Assembly: GCA_025922995.1 (NCBI GenBank)
Contig: JAICGT010000016.1
Span: 1-10,896, forward strand
Direction: 5' to 3'
Source: Fimbriimonadales bacterium
Lineage (GTDB): Bacteria > Armatimonadota > Fimbriimonadia > Fimbriimonadales > ATM1
DNA: 10,896 nt
The position numbers were made by a program, and so were the translations under genes. Each line of letters starts with the position of its first letter. Within the stretch, counting starts at the first letter, position 1. Under the pieces are notes generated by a model. It did not search any database and was not told the DNA's origin. It worked only from the letters and a program-made list of their open reading frames with translations. Shown in pieces: positions 1-5,601 of the stretch.

Positions 1-226
1 CTTCGCCCGGCTCTGCGCCTTCATAACTCAGTGCTCCGCTGGGGCAGCGATCGACTTGGTCGCGGATCTCGTCGGTCGTCGCGGCGAGGATGTCGACCCA
101 GGGGCGGCGCGTGACATCGAAAACGCGGGGCAAGCCGCGCACGCAGATGCCGCTGTGGATGCAGCGGTTCGGCTTCCATAGAACCGTAATCTCGCCGTTC
201 GTGTATCGAATCGTCGGCTCGTCCAT
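1..226 (-). CDS. Divergent [4Fe-4S] mono-cluster protein (Fer4_19/YjdI-like), 3' end cut by window edge
   Basis: Only the first 75 codons are present; the frame is still open at base 1, so the C-terminus lies outside the window. The protein begins MDEPTIRYTNGEITVLW, followed by a Cys-Ile-His-Ser-Gly-Ile-Cys motif (Cys22, Cys28), then Leu-Pro-Arg-Val-Phe-Asp, a Pro-Trp-Val element and Arg-Cys-Pro-Ser-Gly-Ala-Leu around Cys61. This order (CIHxxxC, glp.vFd, rPW, CPSGAL) is characteristic of the small divergent iron-sulfur mono-cluster family typified by E. coli YjdI. Members are presumed cytosolic iron-sulfur or electron-transfer proteins of undefined role. The ATG at 226 is the only reasonable start. 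It has no clear Shine-Dalgarno (SD) sequence, and a TAGAAT hexamer sits 8 nt upstream, so a leaderless mRNA is possible. The gene is divergent from the ABM-like gene at 284. Confidence 0.8.
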   Translation of the reverse strand, partial: MDEPTIRYTNGEITVLWKPNRCIHSGICVRGLPRVFDVTRRPWVDILAATTDEIRDQVDRCPSGALSYEGAEPGE

Positions 227-283
227 ACGACCAGATTCTATCCCGTGCAGGAAACTCGCGACCATCGGTAGAAACTGATACCC

Positions 284-571
284 ATGTATATGGTAGTTTC
301 TCACTGGAAGCCGCATCCCGGCAAGGACTCAGATTTCGAGGCGACCGGCCTGAAGGCACGAGAATTCATGCGAGCGCAGGACGGCGTGGAGCTGATCAGC
401 TCATTCCGATCCGGCGACGAGTACGTGGTCGTTCACGCGTATCGAGACGCGGACGCCTACGGCCGAGTCGTTGAGGACGAAAACGGGCCGTTCGCGAAGC
501 TGATGCAGGAGTTGAATATCGAGCAGTACGCCGAGTGGCTCGGCTCCGAGCGCGGCGAAACGATCGATTGA
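284..571 (+). CDS. Small ABM-like (dimeric alpha-beta barrel) protein
   Basis: A 95-residue cytosolic protein without signal peptide or membrane segment. The order of elements is a beta strand (MYMVVSHW), the pattern Pro-Gly-Lys, an amphipathic helix with a central Arg-Glu-Phe, a turn and two strands (VELISSF and EYVVVHAY), then a second helix ending in a Leu-rich stretch. This beta-alpha-beta-beta-alpha layout and length match the antibiotic biosynthesis monooxygenase/stress-response dimeric ferredoxin-like superfamily. Such proteins are oxygenases, heme-degrading enzymes or of unknown role; no residue here fixes a substrate. The SD is weak, and a second ATG at 290 is an alternative start. 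It is divergent from the iron-sulfur protein gene, so the two could share a control region, but this is only inferred. A strong hairpin follows the stop codon. Confidence 0.6.
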   Translation: MYMVVSHWKPHPGKDSDFEATGLKAREFMRAQDGVELISSFRSGDEYVVVHAYRDADAYGRVVEDENGPFAKLMQELNIEQYAEWLGSERGETID

Positions 572-581
572 CCTATCGAAA

Positions 582-611
582 AAGCCGGCCATGAGGAGTC
601 ATGGCCGGCTT
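582..611. terminator. Bidirectional intrinsic terminator between convergent genes
   Basis: A perfect 11-bp inverted repeat (AAGCCGGCCAT at 582-592 and ATGGCCGGCTT at 601-611) encloses an 8-nt loop. On the minus strand the stem runs into TTTTT, giving a good intrinsic terminator for the beta-barrel gene ending at 627. On the plus strand it starts 11 nt after the stop of the gene ending at 571, with only a short T tract. Confidence 0.8.
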
Positions 612-626
612 CTCGCATGAGAGCAC

Positions 627-1109
627 CTACTTGAACCAGATGGTCAAGCCGAACCCTACCTGGGTGTAGCTCTCGCCGTCGATGTCGCCGATCTGAAGCT
701 CCGGCGTTATGGAGACGTTCTCCCGAAGGAAGTAGTGCATTCCGACTGCGCCGGCGAAGCCGTCGGTGCCGTTGTCGAAGTCGAAGAATCGCGCGCCGAC
801 GTACACCCTCATTCGCGGGTCACTGCCGAAGGGCAGATAGTAGTTTCCGAGGATAAACCAAGCGGTCGTGCTTGGCCCGCCGGAAGAATCGAGGAATTGA
901 ATTCCGCCTCCGACCTCGATGACGTCGGTCACGAAATATGTCATCTGGGCCGAGAGCGTCGTTACGTCGACGTTGCCGAAGTCGGTGTGGCTACCGCTTG
1001 CGTTGCCGGTGACGGCGCCTTGGTGCGGTCCCATGAAGTCCTGTGCAGAGCTGATAGCCGGTATCGCCAGAACGGCGGCCGCTATCGCGAGAGTGAGTTT
1101 GCGAAACAT
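627..1109 (-). CDS. Small outer-membrane beta-barrel protein with signal peptide
   Basis: A 160-residue protein starting MFRKL, followed by a hydrophobic stretch and a signal-peptidase-I-like site (Ser-Ser-Ala before Gln-Asp, about residues 20-24). The mature part is rich in Gly, aromatics and alternating hydrophobic strands (for example MTYFV, VEVGGGIQF, MRVYVGARFF and FAGAVGMHYFL) and ends Thr-Ile-Trp-Phe-Lys. This pattern suggests a small OmpA-type or porin-like barrel of about eight strands in the outer membrane. The start at 1109 is chosen because GGAGG (1120-1124) lies 10 nt upstream; an ATG eight codons earlier (1133) lacks an SD and would spoil the signal peptide. The function cannot be read from the sequence. 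It has its own putative promoter and operator upstream and a terminator at 582-611. Confidence 0.75.
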   Translation of the reverse strand: MFRKLTLAIAAAVLAIPAISSAQDFMGPHQGAVTGNASGSHTDFGNVDVTTLSAQMTYFVTDVIEVGGGIQFLDSSGGPSTTAWFILGNYYLPFGSDPRMRVYVGARFFDFDNGTDGFAGAVGMHYFLRENVSITPELQIGDIDGESYTQVGFGLTIWFK

Positions 1110-1179
1110 ATCCGTTGAACCTCCAATGTTCAATTAGTTGCCTGACCTTGCGTTTGGTGCGAGGACAGTATCCATCAAG

Positions 1180-1216
1180 AGTATACGACGTTCGATAGCT
1201 TACGAAAGTATCGAAC
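1180..1216 (-). promoter_or_regulatory. Putative promoter with 8-bp inverted-repeat operator for the beta-barrel gene
   Basis: On the minus strand TATACT (1185-1180) is a 5/6 match to the -10 consensus, about 70 nt before the start codon at 1109. Just upstream is a perfect 8-bp inverted repeat, GTTCGATA (1190-1197) and TATCGAAC (1209-1216), with an 11-nt spacer. It overlaps the expected -35 zone, where no good -35 hexamer is seen. A regulator may therefore bind here, as an activator or a repressor. The promoter and operator calls are inference; the repeat is directly visible. Confidence 0.4.
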
Positions 1217-1226
1217 TTAGTTGAAA

Positions 1227-1250
1227 GCCCGGCTCGCAAGCGAGCCGGGC
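1227..1250 (-). terminator. GC-rich hairpin after the 65-residue ORF
   Basis: A perfect 10-11 bp stem (GCCCGGCTCGC and GCGAGCCGGGC, loop AA) lies 10 nt after the stop codon of the small minus-strand gene ending at 1261. On that strand it is followed by TTT and no longer T tract, so it is a moderate intrinsic terminator. It also insulates the downstream beta-barrel promoter. Confidence 0.6.
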
Positions 1251-1260
1251 AATGTATACG

Positions 1261-1458
1261 TCACGGCCGAGGCGTCACGCCATTGGCCTGTCCGTCGAAT
1301 AATTGCTCGTTCTTACAATAATCCGCCAGCTTTCTAAGCGCCCTTTCGGACGTTTTGTCCAGCGTCATTGTCGTCAACATACACATAGACAGGAGCGCGA
1401 ACGCCTCTTCCTCCGTGAGAGTCAGAACAGGTTTCGAATCAATATTCAATGAAACCAC
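1261..1458 (-). CDS. Small hypothetical protein (65 aa)
   Basis: No family recognised. The GTG at 1458 is chosen as start because a perfect AAGGAGG (1464-1470) lies 5 nt upstream. An in-frame TTG at 1554 would add 32 Arg- and Ser-rich residues but has no SD. The protein is cytosolic and acidic in its centre: a beta-like N-terminus, then Leu-Thr-Glu-Glu-Glu-Ala-Phe, then a helix with two Cys or Met residues (LLSMCMLTTMTL), then Ser-Glu-Arg-Ala-Leu-Arg-Lys-Leu-Ala, a second helix. This looks like a short two-helix domain. It lies 105 nt after aroF in the same direction with no obvious terminator between, so read-through from the aroF operon is possible. The hairpin at 1227-1250 ends the unit. 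The strong SD and terminator argue for a real gene. Confidence 0.6.
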   Translation of the reverse strand: MVSLNIDSKPVLTLTEEEAFALLSMCMLTTMTLDKTSERALRKLADYCKNEQLFDGQANGVTPRP

Positions 1459-1563
1459 AGAGACCTCCTTCGGTTTAGGGTCCGTTGTACTTAGACTCCG
1501 TCTCACACTAAATGTTCGCAAGAAGCGGCCTAAAAAGTTTCGTATTCGCCCCAATTCAGCCCT

Positions 1564-2610
1564 TTATCCCGCTTCTGCCGCGCAGGGCAGGCTCCGTCCC
1601 GAGACGTGCGCAAACGTGCCGACGCGCTCGATCATCGCGCCGAACGCCTCCGGCGTCAGCGTCTGCGCTGCGTCAGAAAGCGCGCTCCGTGGGTCGGGAT
1701 GCACCTCCACCATAAGCCCGTCGGCTCCCGCCGCGATCGCGGCGCAAGCCATGGCCGGAACCCACTTTGCCACGCCTACGCCGTGGCTGGGGTCGACGAT
1801 CACCGGCAGGTGCGAGACCTCCTTCAGCACCGGTACCGCCGATAGGTCGAGAGTGTTTCGCGTGTAGGTCCGGTCCAACGGGTGCACGCCGCGCTCGCAG
1901 AGAATCACGCGCTCGTTGCCGTTCGCCAGTAAGTACTCGGCGGCCAGCAGAAACTCATCGATCGTGGCAGACGGCCCGCGCTTGAGCATCACCGGATGCC
2001 TGCTCTTCCCCGCTTCGATCAGCAGCGGAAAGTTCTGCATGCTCCTTGCGCCGATCTGCAATATGTCCACGTTTTCAACGAGCAACCCCACCATATCCGG
2101 CGACATCACTTCCGAGATCGTTGCGATACCCACTTCCCTGCCGACCTGCTTCATGATCCTGAGACCCTCGTCGGCGAGCCCCTGAAACGCGTAGGGAGAC
2201 GTTCTGGGCTTGAACGCGCCGCCTCGTAACACGTTGGCGCCCTTCGCTCTCACGATCGCCGCCGTTTCGCGTAGCTGGTCATAGCTCTCGATGCTGCACG
2301 GCCCAGCCATGATCACGAGCTGTTCGCCGCCGAAGTCGGCCTCTCCGACAGAAAAGCGCGTGCTCTCAGGGTGGAACTCGCGGGACGCAAGCTTGAACGA
2401 GCGGCTGACCTGGGTGACCTTCGACACGCCCGGCAGGATCTCGAGTTGTTGTTGGAGCGGGTCGCGCAGGTCTGTCGGAATCGAAGACGGGATGCCGATG
2501 GCCATGACGCTGCCGGGCATCATCAAGGTCGCAAGCTCATGGGACTCGATGATCTGCTTTACGGCGCTGATCTCTTCTTCTGTCGCGCCGGAGCGCATCA
2601 CGATAACCAT
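1564..2610 (-). CDS. aroF: 3-deoxy-7-phosphoheptulonate (DAHP) synthase, Thermotoga/Bacillus-type class I
   Basis: Catalyses condensation of phosphoenolpyruvate and erythrose 4-phosphate to DAHP, the first step of aromatic amino acid biosynthesis, in the cytosol. The 348-residue protein has an N-terminal ferredoxin-like regulatory domain (about 1-70, MVIVMRSGATEEE) of the kind that gives feedback control in Thermotoga maritima, then a TIM barrel. Visible catalytic motifs are AGPCSIES (102-109), RGGAFKPRTSPYAFQG (129-144), QIGARSMQNF (185-194), LKRG (209-212), DPSHG (273-277) and VEVHPDP (301-307). Metal ligands by family alignment are Cys105, His276, Glu302 and Asp313; all are present. Its ATG directly abuts the TAG of the upstream membrane gene, and GAGGAG lies 13 nt before it, so it is co-transcribed and probably translationally coupled. 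It is last in the three-gene operon. Confidence 0.96.
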   Translation of the reverse strand: MVIVMRSGATEEEISAVKQIIESHELATLMMPGSVMAIGIPSSIPTDLRDPLQQQLEILPGVSKVTQVSRSFKLASREFHPESTRFSVGEADFGGEQLVIMAGPCSIESYDQLRETAAIVRAKGANVLRGGAFKPRTSPYAFQGLADEGLRIMKQVGREVGIATISEVMSPDMVGLLVENVDILQIGARSMQNFPLLIEAGKSRHPVMLKRGPSATIDEFLLAAEYLLANGNERVILCERGVHPLDRTYTRNTLDLSAVPVLKEVSHLPVIVDPSHGVGVAKWVPAMACAAIAAGADGLMVEVHPDPRSALSDAAQTLTPEAFGAMIERVGTFAHVSGRSLPCAAEAG

Positions 2611-3336
2611 CTAAGTGCGGTTTCTCCTCAGGCCCCGCGGCCTGCGCATCACACGCACCGGGAAGCCCACGAAGTTTAGCGCATCGCGATACAGGTCGAG
2701 CGATCCCGCAATCGTCTCTTTGGGAAGCCGACGCCGCAAGATCATCGACAAATCATACAAATAGCAATAGAGCGCAAGCGAAAAAACAATGAACGACGCC
2801 GATGCCAGGCTGATGACGATGTCCGAGAGCCACGTATAAACGACGGTTACAACGGCAGTAAGCAGCCAAACCAACACGTATTGTCCGAAGAAACTGTAGT
2901 CTCGGCTCGCCGCCAAATTGTACAAAACCAAGCCAACCCAGCCCGACGCGAACGTACAGCCCAGGGCTTTGGCGAAGTCCGGGAAGTCCTCGACGATGAC
3001 CGGCGCCCAAAGAGCGGCAGTCCCGCTCAGCCCCAGCGCAAAAACTCCGAAGACCAGCAACTGCAAAGCCAGGGGCCAGTGCCTCCCGAATGCGAGAAGT
3101 GCGAACGACGCCAAGGTAACGGTCCAAACCGTTTCCGCGCCGACTCCGAGCAGCCACTCGATCGGCTGCGGCTCCATCCAGCCAAACGCAAGCGCAACTA
3201 GGATGGCGACCGAGAGCAGATGCCCCAGCGCCACCGTTCGCGAGTAACGAACAACCGTCGCATATCCCGCGTCCGCCACATTGCCCTGCACCGTTATCGG
3301 CTCCGGGAAGTACGGTGATGGAATCGGTACGGACAT
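2611..3336 (-). CDS. Bax inhibitor-1 (BI-1/YccA-like) family membrane protein, divergent
   Basis: A 241-residue integral membrane protein with a Pro-rich soluble N-terminus (about 1-30) and six or seven hydrophobic segments between about residues 35 and 230. The C-terminal part carries the family hallmark: a helix ending YCYLYDLSMIL with Asp195, then a re-entrant-like segment LDLYRDALNFVGF with Asp218. The 23-residue spacing matches the Asp pair that forms the pH-sensing/calcium-leak latch in Bacillus YetJ (family knowledge). The protein therefore probably acts as a cation or calcium leak channel in the inner membrane; this is inferred. It is the middle gene of the operon, 41 nt after the membrane protein gene at 3378 and abutting aroF. 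The SD is weak. No functional link to aromatic synthesis is evident. Confidence 0.65.
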   Translation of the reverse strand: MSVPIPSPYFPEPITVQGNVADAGYATVVRYSRTVALGHLLSVAILVALAFGWMEPQPIEWLLGVGAETVWTVTLASFALLAFGRHWPLALQLLVFGVFALGLSGTAALWAPVIVEDFPDFAKALGCTFASGWVGLVLYNLAASRDYSFFGQYVLVWLLTAVVTVVYTWLSDIVISLASASFIVFSLALYCYLYDLSMILRRRLPKETIAGSLDLYRDALNFVGFPVRVMRRPRGLRRNRT

Positions 3337-3377
3337 GTGCCGCCGAGTTTACTGGCTCGAGCGGCTTGTCCTCGTGA

Positions 3378-4067
3378 CTATCCTCCGCCGAGTTCCTGCA
3401 GCGCGTCGAGGATGTCGACGAAAAAGTTGCCGCGCTGTGTCCGGAAAATCTCGAATTGCATATCCTTGGCGCCGAAGTACGGGCGAGTGACCCACGCCAG
3501 TTGGCTGCCGACGAAAGCGTAAAGCAGGATCCAGAGGGTGAGAACCGAGTTTCGATTCGGAGCCAGCTTGGCGTCGAGCCCTTCGTGCAATTTCGCCATG
3601 CCGACGGCAAGAAACCGCACGCCATAAAACGCAGCGACCGCCAGAATCGCGACGTTCAGCAGCTTGAAAAACGCGTAGCTGTCATTGGTCATCAAGAAGA
3701 AAAGCGAGACCGGCAGGAATCCGACCAGAATCGTTCCGGTTGCCGCCAGAGACGCGAGGAGCAAAACCGCCAGTTGGCCAGTCGAGTGCTTTGCCCCGAA
3801 AAGCAAGTTGAGAATATGCAGTGTGGGGAAGCAAATCCCCATCGTGAGCAGGAAAAGAAGCGGCAGCTTTACCACCGAAGCCAACGCCTGTAGCACGCCG
3901 TTCGAAGCGCCGAGCACGGCGCCGAAGGCGCCGAAGAAGAGCAGGCAAAAGCCTACGAGCGCGAACGCCTTGTCGCTGAGACCCTGGCCCGCCTTGAGTT
4001 CGTCGAAAAAGCGCTGTGGCTCTCGAAGTAGGGTCGAGGGCACTGAAGCAATCGTCATGTCAACCAT
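3378..4067 (-). CDS. Five-TM membrane protein of unknown function, first gene of aroF operon
   Basis: About 229 residues. The soluble N-terminus contains LLREPQRFFDEL. Five hydrophobic helices follow (roughly residues 35-55, 65-90, 100-125, 133-155 and 175-195). The C-terminal tail has a conserved-looking block RPYFGAKDMQFEIFR followed by Gly-Asn-Phe-Phe. From memory, a bacterial membrane family of unknown function carries a similar RPFxGspdxpFxxFR...GNFF tail; I cannot give it a function. The start is ATG 4067, because AGAGGTGG lies 5 nt upstream. A GTG three codons earlier (4076) overlaps that SD and a third ATG at 4058 is less well placed. It is likely the promoter-proximal gene of the three-gene unit that ends with aroF. 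Confidence 0.7.
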   Translation of the reverse strand: MVDMTIASVPSTLLREPQRFFDELKAGQGLSDKAFALVGFCLLFFGAFGAVLGASNGVLQALASVVKLPLLFLLTMGICFPTLHILNLLFGAKHSTGQLAVLLLASLAATGTILVGFLPVSLFFLMTNDSYAFFKLLNVAILAVAAFYGVRFLAVGMAKLHEGLDAKLAPNRNSVLTLWILLYAFVGSQLAWVTRPYFGAKDMQFEIFRTQRGNFFVDILDALQELGGG

Positions 4068-4193
4068 CCGGTCCACCTCTCGCGGGCGTTCTTCGCCCTA
4101 TTCGCGTTAAGCGTACTTTTGACCTGTGAGTTCCTGAGACACGCAAGAAAGGTGAGCTTGATCCCGGTGATTGAGGGATGACCGACAAAAAAG

Positions 4194-4220
4194 CGAGGGG
4201 ATGAGAAAGTCATCCCCTCG
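4194..4220 (-). terminator. Strong intrinsic terminator of the secreted-protein gene
   Basis: A perfect 11-bp stem (CGAGGGGATGA at 4194-4204 and TCATCCCCTCG at 4210-4220) has a 5-nt loop and is followed on the minus strand by GC and TTTTTT. It lies 12 nt after the stop of the gene ending at 4233, and it separates that gene from the aroF operon. Confidence 0.9.
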
Positions 4221-4232
4221 AATTGTTTCGAG

Positions 4233-5126
4233 CTAGCCGCCGTGTCGGCGGTCAGGGTCGGCAGTGTTCGTCCTCGGGGTCGAGAACACGAACTTGCTCG
4301 TGTAGTCTCGCTGCTCCGAGTTCAGATTGCCGGCCATCATCGCGTTGATGGCATTCGCATAGAATGAGCGAGCCTCTGCGACGGTCTTTCTCTTCGTTGC
4401 GACGTCGTTGGCCAAATTCACGGCCAGGAAGTTCGCAGCTTCCTTGTCGCAACGCGCGCCGAGCGTGCCTTTCGTTCGCTCGATGATGACGCTGCCGTCA
4501 TAGTCGGCAACCTCGTCGAACATGTCGACGGGCACCCGGTAGTCGATAATCTGCAGCAACATGTCGTGGTGCGCCATCGGGAAGTTGTGAGGAATCTCCT
4601 CGTTCGTCAAGATCGACGTCTTCCACGGGCCGTTGTTGTGCCAGATCATCCGTTCCGACGTGAGTTCGTCCGGCGGGCCGTATTTGTCGACCATATAGTC
4701 GGCGGCCTTCTTCGGCTCGTCCATCCAGCGTTCCATGACTTTGCGCGCCATGTCCCTTGAGGGCTTCATTGCGGCGCTGATCCCCATGCGCCCGGACATC
4801 GACTCGTCGCCTGTGCCAAGCGTACGGGGCGTCGAGAGATTGCGGACGGTGCGTCCGCGAACCCATAGGGAGTCCGCGACGACCACGTCCGAACTCGGCA
4901 TGGTGTGTCCCTTGATTTTCACGTAATCGCGCATTTTCAGCGTTACGCCAAACCTGTACAGTTCGGACATCGGGCCGACTTCGACCTTTTGGTTGCCGGT
5001 CGAGGTGTCCACGACGATATCGGTGAGGCCGATTTCGCGGACTTCGCCGATTACCCAAACATCGTCTGCCAACGCGGCGGCCGCGAACGTCATCGACAAG
5101 ACGCCTAACATTAATATTTTTCTCAT
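4233..5126 (-). CDS. Secreted protein of unknown function, two-part architecture
   Basis: A 297-residue protein with a signal peptide (MRKILMLGVLSMTFAAAALA, cleavage before Asp-Asp at 21). Residues about 21-95 are beta-rich, with strands such as VWVIGEVREIG, IVVDTSTG, YVKIKGH and VVVADSLWV, suggesting an OB-like barrel. A linker follows. From about residue 120 there is a helical region with WMDEPKKAADYMVDKYGPPDE, then blocks IWHNNGPWKTSIL, EEIPHNFPMAHHDMLLQ, IDYRVP, and RCDKEAANFLAVNLANDV. The latter blocks recall a conserved domain I have seen in secreted proteins of several phyla, with no known function. The start at 5126 is set by AAGGAGA (5132-5138) at 5-nt spacing. The open frame upstream to 5246 is a structured leader, not protein. 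The gene has its own promoter and terminator, so it is monocistronic. Confidence 0.75.
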   Translation of the reverse strand: MRKILMLGVLSMTFAAAALADDVWVIGEVREIGLTDIVVDTSTGNQKVEVGPMSELYRFGVTLKMRDYVKIKGHTMPSSDVVVADSLWVRGRTVRNLSTPRTLGTGDESMSGRMGISAAMKPSRDMARKVMERWMDEPKKAADYMVDKYGPPDELTSERMIWHNNGPWKTSILTNEEIPHNFPMAHHDMLLQIIDYRVPVDMFDEVADYDGSVIIERTKGTLGARCDKEAANFLAVNLANDVATKRKTVAEARSFYANAINAMMAGNLNSEQRDYTSKFVFSTPRTNTADPDRRHGG

Positions 5127-5297
5127 AAGATTCTCCTTACTAGGCAGCAGTTGATCTGCTGCCGATCTCAGCGTTTCTACGCCGACGAACCCGGCAGGGT
5201 TCGAACCCCCGGGCCCTCCGGCCCTCCTAACCTTGGCCCCGCCCACGGCTCGGCGAGGACGGCGCCAACCGAAGTTGGTTTACCTTCGGCCTTCCCG
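5127..5297 (-). promoter_or_regulatory. Long structured 5' leader of the secreted-protein gene
   Basis: From the predicted start site (about 5297) to the ATG at 5126 lie about 170 nt dense in inverted repeats. In minus-strand order: CCAAC(TTCG)GTTGG, a hairpin with the very stable C(UUCG)G tetraloop (5265-5278); GGGCC(GGAG)GGCCC (5211-5224); an outer CCCGG/CCGGG pair enclosing the palindrome GGGTTCGAACCC (5190-5213); and an 8-bp hairpin next to the SD (5143-5163). The second and third share bases 5211-5213, so they exclude each other. This may be a regulatory RNA element, but it matches no riboswitch class I can name. Confidence 0.45.
5143..5163 (-). promoter_or_regulatory. 8-bp hairpin directly upstream of a strong SD
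   Basis: A perfect stem (GGCAGCAG and CTGCTGCC, 5-nt loop) ends 4 nt before the AAGGAGA ribosome-binding site (5132-5138) of the secreted-protein gene. It leaves the SD free. It could protect the mRNA 5' part or alternate with other leader helices. It has no T tract, so it is not a standard terminator. Confidence 0.55.
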
Positions 5298-5303
5298 TGA
5301 CGT

Positions 5304-5332
5304 ATTATATGGATTGGCTGCTACTGAGTCGA
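5304..5332 (-). promoter_or_regulatory. Sigma70-type promoter of the secreted-protein gene
   Basis: On the minus strand TCGACT (5332-5327, 4/6 to TTGACA) is followed by exactly 17 nt and a perfect TATAAT (5309-5304). Initiation would be near 5297. On the plus strand the same AT-rich patch reads TATTAT (5303-5308) with TTTACC 18 nt upstream, so weak divergent activity toward glyA is possible. Confidence 0.6.
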
Positions 5333-5440
5333 CCCGCCGCCCAAATCAGAATGCGGACAGGTGCAGCGACCGACCTCGGTGACCTGACGCCAAACAGCTA
5401 GCTCCCTCGGTCAAGAAAGCTAACTGGCCAGATGGAGTAT

Positions 5441-5499
5441 CCGCATTTCGAATTCCGAATTTCGGCTTTCGCATTTCGGTTCTCGGCTTTCGGCTATCG
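5441..5499 (+). repeat. Degenerate short tandem repeat rich in TTTCGG
   Basis: The stretch is built from 6-9 nt units variable around (c/a)TTTCGg, for example CATTTCGA, ATTCCGAA, TTTCGG, CTTTCG, CATTTCGG, TTCTCGG, CTTTCGG and CTATCG. Unit length and sequence drift, so it is an imperfect low-complexity array and not a coding or CRISPR repeat. It lies about 100-160 nt upstream of glyA. Confidence 0.7.
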
Positions 5500-5532
5500 C
5501 TCCCCGCTGCTCATTTGTTAAGGTGGAAAAAA

Positions 5533-5583
5533 ATGACGAAGTTTAAAGCGAAAAATGAGATGAATAGTGATTCGTCGGCCTAA
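5533..5583 (+). CDS. Possible 16-residue leader ORF upstream of glyA
   Basis: An ATG at 5533 preceded by AAGGTGG (5520-5526) with a 6-nt A-rich spacer opens a 16-codon frame, MTKFKAKNEMNSDSSA, stopping at 5581-5583, 18 nt before the glyA ATG. The SD is clearly better than that of glyA itself. Three of the sixteen residues are Ser, the substrate or product of GlyA. No serine codon run and no clear attenuator hairpin follow, so a role in regulation is speculative. It may simply be a chance ORF. Confidence 0.3.
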   Translation: MTKFKAKNEMNSDSSA

Positions 5584-5601
5584 CCCGCCATAATCTAAGC
5601 G

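Larger units (their letters stand above)
5298..5601. other. Intergenic region between secreted-protein gene and glyA
   Basis: About 300 nt between the two divergent genes. It holds the minus-strand promoter (5304-5332), a stretch of about 100 nt in which I see only short palindromes such as ACCGA-CC-TCGGT near 5369 and AGCTAGCT near 5397, then a degenerate TTCGG-rich repeat (5441-5499) and a possible leader ORF (5533-5583). I could not pick a confident glyA promoter; CATAAT at 5589-5594 resembles a -10 but has no good -35. Confidence 0.6.

Noticed and set aside
2753..3625. Minus-strand 290-codon frame overlapping both membrane protein genes
   Set aside because: It is the alternative frame of two hydrophobic genes; its Ser, Arg and Gly-rich translation lacks domains, and it would overlap both real genes.
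4084..4098. Small hairpin GGGCG-TTCTT-CGCCC before the five-TM gene
   Set aside because: Only 5 bp, in an otherwise ordinary leader; too small to call a regulatory element.
5190..5224. TTCGAA-containing palindrome that looks like a tRNA T-arm
   Set aside because: With a 7-nt T-loop the stem pairs poorly on the minus strand and 4/5 on the plus strand, and no matching acceptor, D or anticodon arm is found on either side. It is better explained as part of the leader hairpins.
5127..5246. 40-codon N-terminal extension of the secreted protein
   Set aside because: It lies in the structured leader and would put residues before a clear signal peptide. The AAGGAGA SD fixes the start at 5126.
5303..5308. 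Plus-strand TATTAT with TTTACC as the glyA promoter
   Set aside because: The -35 is weak and the start site would be about 290 nt before glyA. The same bases form a better promoter on the minus strand, so I kept it only as a possibility.
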